Counted from the stretch's first letter, positions 6,200 to 12,342 are shown. The stretch: DNA of 17,096 nt from Komagataeibacter kakiaceti JCM 25156 (GCF_000613305.1 NZ_BAIO01000017.1:1-17096); one strand, 5' to 3'. Notes: generated from the sequence alone by a model not told the origin. A program made the numbers and translations.

Positions 6200-6312
6200 G
6201 TAGACTGGCCACGGTGCCTAGTCTGACTCCCGTCGGGTGTAGTCCGACCAGATCAGCCTACGTCTTATCAGGATGGCCTTGATAGTCAGACTTTCTCATT
6301 AGAAGGTCTGCC
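6200..6312. repeat. Array 4: phased heptads overlapping the resolvase end
   Basis: Copies: GTAGACT at 6200 (weak), GTCTGAC at 6221, GTCCGAC at 6242, GTCTTAT at about 6262, GTCAGAC at 6285 and GTCTGCC at 6306. Most steps are 21 bp; the middle pair is off by one. It starts at the stop of the nuclease-like gene and runs into the last codons of the resolvase. Confidence 0.75.
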
Positions 6313-6864
6313 CAGATCATCGGCGCCTTGCTCCAGACACCGATAGACGCTGGTACGTCCGATGCCGAGCCGGCGGGAAATCTCGGTTGGACTGATACCT
6401 TGTCGGCGCATCTCGTGGATCTGTTTACGATCAATGGATGCCTTGCGCCCTTTATAGACGCCACGTTCCTTTGCGGCCGCAATGCCCTCCAGTTGCCGTT
6501 CCTTGCGAAGATTGGTCTCGAACTCAGCGAACACTCCCAGCATGTCGAGGAACGCCTTGCCGGCCGCGGTGCTGGTATCGACCGGCTGTTCCGTACACTG
6601 GAGCTGAGCGCCCTTGGCCTTCACTTCCGTGATGATGGTTTGCAGGTCCGCTATAGAACGGGCCAGACGGTCAATGCGCGTCACCACCAGCACGTCATCA
6701 GGACGAAGGAACGCGAGCAGGGTCTCCAGCTCAGATCGTCCCTCCCGGCTTGTGCCGGATTTCTTCTCCATGCGGATCATATCGCACCCAGCCTGCCGGA
6801 GCGCATCTTCCTGCGTGGTGGCATTCTGATCGGTGGTAGAGACACGGGCATATCCGTATCGCAT
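6286..6864 (-). CDS. Serine resolvase/invertase
   Basis: The start at 6864 is chosen because MRYGYARVSTTDQ is the usual resolvase N-terminus and AGGGA precedes it; the frame opens upstream, at 6903. The product has 192 residues. Ser9 in ARVSTTDQ is the catalytic serine. The family residues around GRSELETLL and VTRIDRLARS (about 42-70) and the long helix with EFETNLRKERQ are present. A C-terminal HTH (GISPTEISRRLGIGRTSVYR) binds DNA. Such enzymes resolve plasmid multimers or transposon cointegrates. A res-like site lies just upstream. No transposase is in the window, so plasmid multimer resolution is the simpler reading. Its last codons overlap array 4. Confidence 0.93.
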   Translation of the reverse strand: MRYGYARVSTTDQNATTQEDALRQAGCDMIRMEKKSGTSREGRSELETLLAFLRPDDVLVVTRIDRLARSIADLQTIITEVKAKGAQLQCTEQPVDTSTAAGKAFLDMLGVFAEFETNLRKERQLEGIAAAKERGVYKGRKASIDRKQIHEMRRQGISPTEISRRLGIGRTSVYRCLEQGADDLGRPSNEKV

Positions 6865-6881
6865 GGCGTGGTCCCTAAAAG

Positions 6882-7010
6882 TGTTCCGTTTGGGTCTAGA
6901 CATTCATCTATAATGTTCCATTTGCAATTAGACAACCCTAACGGAACACGGAAAGCCGCCATTCTGGAGTTCCGCCCCGTTGCGCCATATCGGTATACCC
7001 AAATGGAACG
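6882..7010. other. res-like recombination site
   Basis: The 10-mer TGTTCC[A/G]TTT or close relatives occurs directly at 6882 and 6914 and inverted at about 6939-6948 (AACGGAACA) and 6998-7010 (CCCAAATGGAACG). The pair 6914-6948 forms a dyad of 35 bp, close to the length of res subsites. It lies directly upstream of the resolvase gene, where res sites normally are, and would also let the resolvase repress itself. Confidence 0.6.
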
Positions 7011-7090
7011 AATATCGCAGGCTGCCTACACCTGGTCATGGCTACCCGTTTACGACCCTTCGCCACCCTTTTTGCCTACCTATCGCCTAC

Positions 7091-7134
7091 CCATGAAAAT
7101 GCGGGCCCTCATACACCATTGCACCGCTGGTGCG
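7091..7134. repeat. Right copy of the long dispersed inverted repeat
   Basis: This is the inverse of 4121-4166 with about five differences, including the GCACC-x3-GGTGC hairpin (7121-7133). Between it and the gene at 7703 lies a stretch of nearly 570 bp without a conventional gene. Confidence 0.65.
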
Positions 7135-7221
7135 AGGACGACCAGGAGAGCGCCAGATCCTGAGAGTGTCACCACTCTCTCGAGCATGGAATGCGAGTAA
7201 GGCCGTGTGCTACGTAGGCAC

Positions 7222-7361
7222 ACATATCTTGCCCCTCTCTGATTCGTTCTCACTCAGCCTCACATGGCCCGAGACGGCCCTGACAGGCTGAGTGTCTTGC
7301 TTCGGGCCAAGTCGGGCCATCTCAGGCTGAATAGGACAGAAAACAGACAGGCAAGATATGT
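7222..7361. ncRNA. Candidate structured RNA or cruciform element, strand unknown
   Basis: Nested perfect inverted repeats fold the segment into one long rod: 7222-7233 with 7350-7361 (12 bp), 7254-7260 with 7324-7330 (7 bp), 7264-7272 with 7312-7320 (9 bp), 7276-7280 with 7304-7308 (5 bp) and 7282-7285 with 7293-7296 (4 bp). They are separated by matched internal loops (3/3 and 3/3) and a larger bubble of about 20/19 bases. A further hairpin (7362-7377, TGCCCC/GGGGCA) follows at once. No reading frame explains it. A structural RNA or a replication-origin cruciform are both possible. Confidence 0.45.
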
Positions 7362-7463
7362 TGCCCCCTATGGGGCAGCGGCCTTACTTGTGCTTCGCAC
7401 TCGACGGGTCTCCTGGGGAGGGGTGTTGAGCCTTACATTCAATCTCAGACTGTCCTGTATGGG

Positions 7464-7556
7464 TCATCTGAACCATTGATATGCAGCCGTCAGAAGGGCA
7501 GCCAAGGCCGCCATGAAGTCAATTATGTCTCGGAAGGTAATTTTAGAAAAATCCAT
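7464..7556 (-). CDS. 30-residue hydrophobic peptide, type I toxin-like or small membrane protein
   Basis: The ATG at 7556 is preceded by a perfect AGGAGG with an 8-base spacer; the frame ends with TGA at 7464-7466. The peptide has a charged N-terminus (MDFSKITFRDIIDF), a hydrophobic helix (MAALAALLTAAY) and a short QWFR end. This layout is shared by small membrane peptides, including type I toxins. No antisense RNA gene is identified. The ribosome binding site is paired in a hairpin (7565-7586), which is also typical of controlled small toxins. Toxicity is only inferred. Confidence 0.5.
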   Translation of the reverse strand: MDFSKITFRDIIDFMAALAALLTAAYQWFR

Positions 7557-7564
7557 TGCCGCGG

Positions 7565-7586
7565 CCTCCTGTCCACTTTCAGGAGG
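7565..7586 (-). promoter_or_regulatory. Hairpin sequestering a ribosome binding site
   Basis: CCTCCTG (7565-7571 on the plus strand) and CAGGAGG (7580-7586) pair perfectly across 8 bases. In the minus-strand transcript the 3' arm contains the AGGAGG of the 30-residue peptide, so the fold would hide it from ribosomes. Confidence 0.55.
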
Positions 7587-7671
7587 GTGGCATCACGACC
7601 TGAGGAAGGTCAGTGGGGTTGTTGTCCCCTTTGAGATATTCAAGGATTTTCCGCACGTAAGATGCGAACAC
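7579..7671 (-). CDS. Possible leader peptide, 30 codons
   Basis: A GTG at 7671 opens a frame (MFASYVRKILEYLKGD, then a Pro-rich end) whose TGA at 7579-7581 lies at the edge of the 5' arm of the sequestering hairpin. A ribosome finishing here would melt the hairpin and free the next ribosome binding site, 22 bases from the downstream ATG. No good ribosome binding site precedes this GTG, so it is tentative. Confidence 0.3.
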   Translation of the reverse strand: MFASYVRKILEYLKGDNNPTDLPQVVMPPS

Positions 7672-7702
7672 AGCCGGTGATCAGCGGGCTATGGCCGCCA
7701 GA

Positions 7703-8452
7703 TCAGGCGCCCATTCTTTTTCGTATAGCTTTGTTTACAGCGACATTGATAACGCGCGGAGCCTTCAGAAGGACGGTTTGTTCCACCACCTCATCAAAGG
7801 GCAACCGTTTCGCGTAATTTGGGGGATGAGGGAAAAAATATATAATTGGGACCACCCTTCCTGGGCCAACCAGCTTCCAAATGCCAAGTGGGCGCCCATT
7901 CCCGTGAGACCTGGCAACAAAATATTCGGATTTCTGGCCGCGGGCATTTTTTTTCTGGCGTGCTAACTGCCGTACAGTTCGAGCACTTATGCTTTGACCA
8001 CCAAGCAGATCTAGCCGGCTTAAGATTTTGGATATCTCGCTGGCAGGGATGTTCCCATATCTGTCTTTTGGTGCCCCTCTGGCAGGAATCCAGTACTGAC
8101 CGCCTGAGATGCTGGCCATTAATGTCTCTGACCTCTTTGCGGGGCGCGGCCCTCCAAAGATCTGAGGCATGAGATATTTGATGGCAGGAACCCCTTTTGG
8201 GGCCCAATCTCGCGATTCAACATAGGCAGTTAAGTCGCTGGATTTGGCAGGCTTCGCATAAAAAGCGTTGAGTGTGAAAGGAGTTGGATTATCGAAAACC
8301 TCCTCCATTTCTGACCGAACAGCTTTTGCTCCATCCTGGGCAAGCATCGTTAAAGCATGGGCTGTCGCATCCGCGATTTCGCCCTTAGCCAGTTTGGTGA
8401 GTTTTTTCTCTATATCCAGACTGTCCAAGGATACCTTGATACCAAGCGGCAT
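7703..8452 (-). CDS. Phage minor-tail-like protein
   Basis: The product has 249 residues; CAGGGA lies just upstream of the ATG at 8452. The N-terminal part is helical (EKKLTKLAKGEIADATAHAL), as in minor tail and tail-completion proteins that begin with a run of Ala-rich helices followed by an RSEME-type segment. The middle has YLMPQIFGG and GQYWIPARGAPKDRYGNI, and the end has GPGRVVPIIYFFPHPPNYAK followed by a helix and a basic tail. This order recalls lambda gpZ-like proteins. No other virion gene is in the window, so it is either a stray prophage gene or a part captured by the element. The family call is by general resemblance. Confidence 0.5.
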   Translation of the reverse strand: MPLGIKVSLDSLDIEKKLTKLAKGEIADATAHALTMLAQDGAKAVRSEMEEVFDNPTPFTLNAFYAKPAKSSDLTAYVESRDWAPKGVPAIKYLMPQIFGGPRPAKRSETLMASISGGQYWIPARGAPKDRYGNIPASEISKILSRLDLLGGQSISARTVRQLARQKKNARGQKSEYFVARSHGNGRPLGIWKLVGPGRVVPIIYFFPHPPNYAKRLPFDEVVEQTVLLKAPRVINVAVNKAIRKRMGA

Positions 8453-8538
8453 TGTTTTCCCTGTTACGATCTATCTGCCGCATCCAAGAGCGGCAGTGCA
8501 TAAAAAGAGTGGTCAGCATTCAAGCCGTCCTGCATCGT

Positions 8539-8566
8539 GGTTGCAGGTTGCAGGTTGCAGGTTGCA
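8539..8566. repeat. Four tandem 7-bp repeats (GGTTGCA)
   Basis: Four perfect head-to-tail copies lie upstream of the tail-like gene. The reverse motif recurs as three CTGCAA units at 8791-8808 and singly at about 8668-8686. The gap 8453-8898 holds no convincing gene: only these repeats, an AT-rich stretch (about 8715-8780), a terminator and a G-rich hairpin. Confidence 0.7.
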
Positions 8567-8790
8567 GTAGCGGGCATCGTTCTCGATCAACGGGCACGAA
8601 GACCGCAGAAAACTGCCGATTTATGCCGATAATAAGAAGAGCCTGTCCTAGATTGTCGGGTCAGAAACTGCAATCTTGGTTGCACCTTTGGTCTTCATCG
8701 ATTGACATCGGGAGATTTCCAAAAAAACACGGGGAAACAGCCATTTTTTTGGAAAATATTTTTATTTTTGATCAGAATTCCATCTGAAAA

Positions 8791-8808
8791 CTGCAACTGC
8801 AACTGCAA
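8791..8808. repeat. Three tandem 6-bp repeats (CTGCAA)
   Basis: Three copies of CTGCAA followed by CC, complementary to the GGTTGCA units at 8539-8566. The two arrays could pair if both were in one transcript. Confidence 0.6.
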
Positions 8809-8812
8809 CCTC

Positions 8813-8843
8813 AAAAAAACCTGTTAGCTAGATATCTAACAGG
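8813..8843 (-). terminator. Intrinsic terminator of the coiled-coil operon
   Basis: CCTGTTAG (8820-8827) and CTAACAGG (8836-8843) form an 8-bp stem with an 8-base loop. Read on the minus strand it is followed by seven T residues (8813-8819). It lies just past the end of the minus-strand gene at 8899. Confidence 0.8.
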
Positions 8844-8852
8844 CTTCGAACT

Positions 8853-8898
8853 CCCCCTGCGCGAGGGCCCCCCTAGGAGGGACCAAGCAGGGGGGGGG
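8853..8898. other. G/C-run hairpin next to the gene end
   Basis: CCCCCTGC (8853-8860) pairs with GCAGGGGG (8887-8894). The right arm ends in a run of nine G (8890-8898) that touches the stop codon at 8899-8901. It may protect or help end the transcript. Confidence 0.4.
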
Positions 8899-10094
8899 CT
8901 ACTGTCTGCGGTCCGAGGAAGCAATCCTCGTTTTTTCAGGATCCGCAGGCGGCGAAATATGCCCCTGTCTTCTTGCTCGTACCGCGCTGAACTCTTCTGC
9001 CATGTTCTGGGATGATGCTACGTCATTGATGGCAGGATCTTTCCCTCCATCCTCGAAAGAGGCGATTGTCTCAGGCGCGCATGCTTTAGTCGCCACGTTG
9101 TTGGTATTGGGCGAAAAGCTTCCAGATCTAACGGTGGGTTTGTGACACTGGGGGCGTCTTCGACGCTTGGATTATCCTGAAAGGCAGAGACTTCCCGTGG
9201 TGAAGTAGGTTCACCTGGCTGGCTTACTGACCAACTGTTCAATGGACGTCCGATACCCTTTGGGATCATCGCACGCGGCTCAGGTTCATCAATGTCTGAA
9301 CTGGCGCGGTATCGATTGCCGTTCGCCCATTCATCTGCCTTGGAGGACTGATTGTGTTTCGTCAGTTCATCCATTCGCAGGGCATCAATCCGCCGCTGGT
9401 GCCGCAGGATCTGATTTCTGGCCTGCAAAGCCGGATCAACTATCGCCTTGGTTTTCATGGCCTCTGGGCATGCAGTCCATGCATCGGAAAACCGTACAGA
9501 AGAGCCATCCTGAGACTTAAAGGATCCATTACCCAGCATATTTTCCAATGGATGATTAAGGCTGGGAATAAGCGCCTTTTCCACGACATACCCGACATCG
9601 AGGCCGGACATAGCGAGTGCCTGGATTTTATTCAAAACAGATACCAGGGGCCGGCAAGCAGCTTCTAATTCCTTGGAAAGGGCCTGCCTGACTGTCGAGA
9701 TGTATTTGTTAAGTTCCAGATTGGTTTCAGATGACGCTGTCTCTATGGCTTCATCGGCAGCAGACAATTTGGTCGGGAAATAGCGCTGTGCCGATTCAAT
9801 CTGGTTAATTTTGTAGCGGATGCTTTCCCGACGAGACTGGATAGCATCCCGTTTTTCAATTGCATCCTTGGTATTTTCAATGATGACATCAGCCTCAGCG
9901 GCATCAAGGTCTTCGTCCAGGTTGGCTAATTCCGAACGGCATTTAGCCAAGTCAGATGCGAGAGATGACTTCATGCTTTCCAAGCGGTTGCGTCCAGCAA
10001 TCGCCATTTCAAGCTTATTCAACATTTCAGATAGAACTGACGGGATAGGTGAAAGCTTTTCACCCGAGGCCATCGATTTGAGTTTCCCGATCAT
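8899..10094 (-). pseudogene. Coiled-coil protein, one-base frameshift near the C-terminus
   Basis: The first frame (10094-9018) gives 358 residues: a long coiled coil at about 20-150 (heptad-like LASDLAKCRSELANLDEDLD and similar), a middle region and a disordered Ser/Pro-rich part. After LDLEAF the frame becomes Arg-rich and improbable. Adding one T to the T-run at 9114-9117 continues it as SPNTNNVATKACAPETIASF and GGKDPAINDVASS to TAG at 8899-8901, about 398 residues. The start overlaps the preceding stop as ATGA, so the two are coupled. Function is unknown. A terminator follows. The break may be an undercalled T-run. Confidence 0.6.
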
Positions 10095-10318
10095 TCAAAT
10101 GATCCTTTGCTGTCCTGTTGAACAGATGGGGTGAGCTTATGAATGCCGGCCCGTCTCGCCGCAGCATCCCAGCTGGCTGCATGTGGGTCATCAAAATGGA
10201 CAGACCCAGAAGCTGAATTGTTGCGTGGGTGTAGGTGACTAAAGTCACGAGAGACTGAAGCTTTATGTCTCTTGTGCCCAGAAGTCTTGGGTTTACTCAT
10301 AGGTATATGAAACCCCAT
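10091..10318 (-). CDS. Small basic protein, unknown
   Basis: The product has 75 residues; the ATG at 10318 lies 5 bases after the stop of the RHH gene, and an in-frame ATG at 10300 (MSKPKTSGHKRHK) is an alternative start. It is rich in Lys, Arg, His and Ser at the N-terminus, followed by a FDDPHAASWDAAARRAG segment. Its stop overlaps the start of the coiled-coil gene as ATGA. It is the middle gene of the three-gene minus-strand operon (RHH, this gene, coiled coil). No family is recognised. Confidence 0.55.
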   Translation of the reverse strand: MGFHIPMSKPKTSGHKRHKASVSRDFSHLHPRNNSASGSVHFDDPHAASWDAAARRAGIHKLTPSVQQDSKGSFE

Positions 10319-10323
10319 AGGAA

Positions 10324-10494
10324 TTATTGAGACGATCCATGCTTATCAGCAGATGGATCATATATTTCGATCATACGCCTCAGCATTTCAGCTCGCGTCA
10401 TGGAAGCATTTTTTGCGCTTGCATCTAGTTTATGAAGGAGCTCAGGAGAGAGGCGAAAGGTTATGACAAGAGATGGAGGAGCAAACTTCTTCAT
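10324..10494 (-). CDS. Ribbon-helix-helix regulator, 56 residues
   Basis: The ATG at 10494 opens a frame ending with TAA at 10324-10326. Residues 9-44 fit the CopG/MetJ ribbon-helix-helix pattern: strand LVITFRLSPEL, helix LHKLDASAKNA, turn, and helix SMTRAEMLRRMIEIY. It is small, as usual for plasmid copy-control or partition RHH proteins, and likely represses its own operon. There is no recognisable ribosome binding site; the -10 element lies only seven bases upstream, so the mRNA may be leaderless. Two coupled genes follow it. Confidence 0.75.
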   Translation of the reverse strand: MKKFAPPSLVITFRLSPELLHKLDASAKNASMTRAEMLRRMIEIYDPSADKHGSSQ

Positions 10495-10501
10495 TTTCAG
10501 A

Positions 10502-10530
10502 TATGTAGTCTTACAATTTTAAGTATTCAA
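10502..10530 (-). promoter_or_regulatory. Promoter of the RHH operon
   Basis: On the minus strand, TTGAAT (10530-10525) and TACATA (10507-10502) are separated by 17 bases, a sigma-70-like fit. The predicted start falls almost on the RHH ATG at 10494. Confidence 0.5.
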
Positions 10531-10633
10531 GTAAAATAATAAAATTATAATTCTCATTATATTTATATTTCTCTTAGAATAATGAGGCGATTATCTCTCA
10601 ATATAAAGGAGATAAGGTTAATATAATGAGAGA
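10531..10633. other. AT-rich gap between integrase and RHH operon
   Basis: This stretch is strongly AT-rich. It contains CTCATTAT (10553-10560) mirrored by ATAATGAG some 20 bases on, with another TAATGAGAGA at about 10623. No gene is seen. It could be a regulatory region or hold the attachment site of the adjacent integrase, but no core site can be identified. Confidence 0.35.
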
Positions 10634-11509
10634 TCAGTCAGGAAGGTAATTTGCAGCTCCATCATTCTGCCGCGCATGAAGGTATCTCGTTGTCGTTTCT
10701 AAGGACGCATGCCCAAGATTTGCCTGGACTAAATGCGGGGGAGCGCCGTTGTCCATTGAGTGAGAAGCGCATGCATGGCGGAGCCAATGGGCCGAAACAT
10801 TCGCCGGTAAACCTATTCTTTTCGCCGCGCTTTTGACGATACGATCGGCCGCGCTCACGCTAAGAGGCCCTCCATGAGAACCGCAGAGAACCGGCGCATC
10901 AGCTGACATATCTGCTCGGATGGATGAGAGCTCCTTCCACACATCAGAAGGCACGAATACGTGTCTGGTTTTGTTCCCTTTCCCAAAGATCGTGGCAGTG
11001 CCGCCGCTTTGGTGACGCGACATGTCACGCCAAGTCAGGGAACATGCCTCGGAGATGCGGAGACCCAGCTTATATAATACGCGTAGGCATGCCCGTTTAC
11101 GTGGGTTTAGTTCGCCCCCAATCATGGCGCGTACCTGCTTCTGTGTCAGGATACGCTCATGAAGAGTGTCCTTGCTGGCTGTGCCGCGCAAAGGTGCGGC
11201 AACATCTACGGGCAGAAACCCTATTCGTGCTGCATACGATATCAGCGATTTAACGGAAGACAGTCGCCTGTTTCGTGAAGTTGCGGGCCCGCTTTGGCCG
11301 TTATGCCATCTCACAACATCATCCAGCGTCACCTCAGCAAGGGGTTTATTCACCTGTTCAAGGAAGGAGCTGACGTCTCGGGAATAGGCACGTTGGGTAT
11401 GGACAGAACGGCCATGAAGCCATGCTCGAATGAGGTTATTTTGAGCAATATCTGTCGAGCAATTTTCATAACTGGATGATGGAGAAGGTTCGATATCTCT
11501 GTTAACCAT
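10634..11509 (-). CDS. Tyrosine recombinase/integrase
   Basis: The product has 291 residues, the XerC/D-like length. An N-terminal SAM-like DNA-binding domain (about 20-110) is followed by the catalytic domain with the expected residues: Arg151 in GLRISEACSLTW, a Lys in the GKGNKTR turn (177-182), His241 and Arg244 in HWLRHACASH, His267 in LGHASLETTTRY, and Tyr276. It cuts and rejoins DNA through the tyrosine and probably integrates or excises the element, or resolves plasmid dimers. It is the last gene of the minus-strand replication region. The upstream gap (11510-11700) has two palindromes but no clear attachment core. Confidence 0.93.
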   Translation of the reverse strand: MVNRDIEPSPSSSYENCSTDIAQNNLIRAWLHGRSVHTQRAYSRDVSSFLEQVNKPLAEVTLDDVVRWHNGQSGPATSRNRRLSSVKSLISYAARIGFLPVDVAAPLRGTASKDTLHERILTQKQVRAMIGGELNPRKRACLRVLYKLGLRISEACSLTWRDMSRHQSGGTATIFGKGNKTRHVFVPSDVWKELSSIRADMSADAPVLCGSHGGPLSVSAADRIVKSAAKRIGLPANVSAHWLRHACASHSMDNGAPPHLVQANLGHASLETTTRYLHARQNDGAANYLPD

Positions 11510-11556
11510 ATGAAATACCTACATAAACTATAGAGAAATGACCACTAATTCCCGAT

Positions 11557-11574
11557 TGATAATGATCATTATCA
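11557..11574. promoter_or_regulatory. Perfect 18-bp palindrome upstream of the integrase
   Basis: TGATAATGATCATTATCA is fully self-complementary and lies 48 bp upstream of the integrase start. It looks like an operator for a dimeric regulator. It resembles a shortened Fur box, but that match is not exact. Confidence 0.5.
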
Positions 11575-11594
11575 TTCGGAAAATCTGGCCTTTT

Positions 11595-11647
11595 CAGAGT
11601 TATCTTGCGGCTTTGACTTTTTGGCCCGCAAGATAACTCTGAGTTAT
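11595..11647. repeat. 16-bp perfect inverted repeat with a third half-site
   Basis: CAGAGTTATCTTGCGG (11595-11610) is mirrored exactly by CCGCAAGATAACTCTG (11626-11641) across 15 bases. The right arm also forms ATAACTC-T-GAGTTAT (11633-11647), so GAGTTAT occurs three times in 51 bp. No T-run follows on either strand, so it is not a standard terminator. It lies between the small gene at 11701 and the integrase. Confidence 0.65.
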
Positions 11648-11700
11648 TCTGACACCTTTCGTCGCCGCGCTCGCTGTAGTCTTACACTGCTGCTGCAGCA

Positions 11701-12072
11701 TTATCTGGCAACCTGGCTGTTGAACTCTCTCCATTTGACCCGCCATCCCCGGTTAAGGCTGTCCAGGGCGATGGCGACCTCACGGCGTGACAGTTTCAGG
11801 CGTCTGATAAAGTCGTCTGCACTTGGGGGAGGCTTCCCACGGATGAATAAGCGACCATCCCGGATGCAGAGAGACAGACCATAATGCCGGGCTTCGATCA
11901 GTAAGGCTGCTGCTGGACCGAGCAAGGCACGTTCCCGATCAGCTTCGGTAACTTCTGACAGGTTGATCGGATCTTGTGATCCATTGCTCTGTCGCCGCAG
12001 GTGGACTGATGGAACGACTACTGGGATCGATACCCACTGGAGCAGGTTTTTCAGATGGTTCATATGGCCCAT
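11701..12072 (-). CDS. Small protein with TubC-N-like domain, unknown role
   Basis: The frame is open far upstream through the iteron array (which has no stops), so the start is set at 12072 (MGHMNHLKNLL) where the sequence stops being repetitive; 12063 is an alternative. The product has 123 residues. The C-terminal half (LLIEARHYGLSLCIRDGRLF, then KPPPSADDFIRRLKLSRREV) has the L..a...Gl.l...dGrL.i pattern followed by two helices that is seen in TubC N-terminal docking-type domains, which also occur in mobile-element proteins near primase genes. The actual role is unknown. The basic end (WRVKWREF) could bind nucleic acid. Confidence 0.5.
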   Translation of the reverse strand: MGHMNHLKNLLQWVSIPVVVPSVHLRRQSNGSQDPINLSEVTEADRERALLGPAAALLIEARHYGLSLCIRDGRLFIRGKPPPSADDFIRRLKLSRREVAIALDSLNRGWRVKWREFNSQVAR

Positions 12073-12097
12073 CCGTCTCGCACATATGGAAAATGTG

Positions 12098-12342
12098 GTG
12101 TTCCACGTGTTCCACGTGTTCCATATCGATTTAACGGCGGGAAACAGCCATATTTTGAATGGAAAACCGGAACACCTGCCTGTGTTCCAAGGTGTTCCAC
12201 GTGTTCCAGATGCCGCCAAAACTGGAGAAATGGAACACGTGGAACACAGCAGAAATTGTGCGGTGTTCCATTCTGTATAGGCGATAAATGGCGGTTTTTT
12301 GCGGGTTCCAGAGGGATGGAACACGTGGAACACGTGGAACAC
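12098..12342. repeat. Iteron array of a 9-bp repeat, candidate replication origin
   Basis: GTGTTCCAC and close variants occur in five clusters: three direct copies at 12098-12124, three at 12182-12209, two inverted at 12230-12247, one at 12263-12271 and three inverted at 12316-12342. Degenerate copies lie at 12167-12175 and 12303-12311. Adjacent copies join as CACGTG. The array sits just downstream of the primase-helicase gene. By analogy with phage P4, whose alpha primase-helicase binds short iterons at its origin, it is a good origin candidate. The repeats have no stop codons in several frames, so the reading frames across them are not evidence of genes. Confidence 0.75.

Noticed and set aside
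3019..6312. CRISPR array
   Set aside because: Repeat units are only 7 bp, vary in sequence and orientation, have 14-bp gaps and no cas genes nearby.
4116..7140. Transposon ends with target duplication
   Set aside because: The bases just outside the inverted copies (GTGCC and AGGAC) do not match and no transposase is inside.
6328..7200. Long plus-strand reading frame opposite the resolvase
   Set aside because: It is antisense to a well-supported serine resolvase and crosses the res-like site; composition is not protein-like.
8452..8787. Plus-strand frame over the GGTTGCA repeats
   Set aside because: Cys/Arg/Ser-rich translation of repeats and AT-rich sequence, no ribosome binding site.
11557..11574. 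Fur box
   Set aside because: The palindrome lacks three central bases of the usual 19-bp box and no iron gene is nearby; kept only as a palindromic operator.
6882..12342. Link between res-like TGTTCCRTTT and iteron GTGTTCCAC
   Set aside because: They share only GTTCC; flanks, spacing and arrangement differ, so a common binding protein is not supported.
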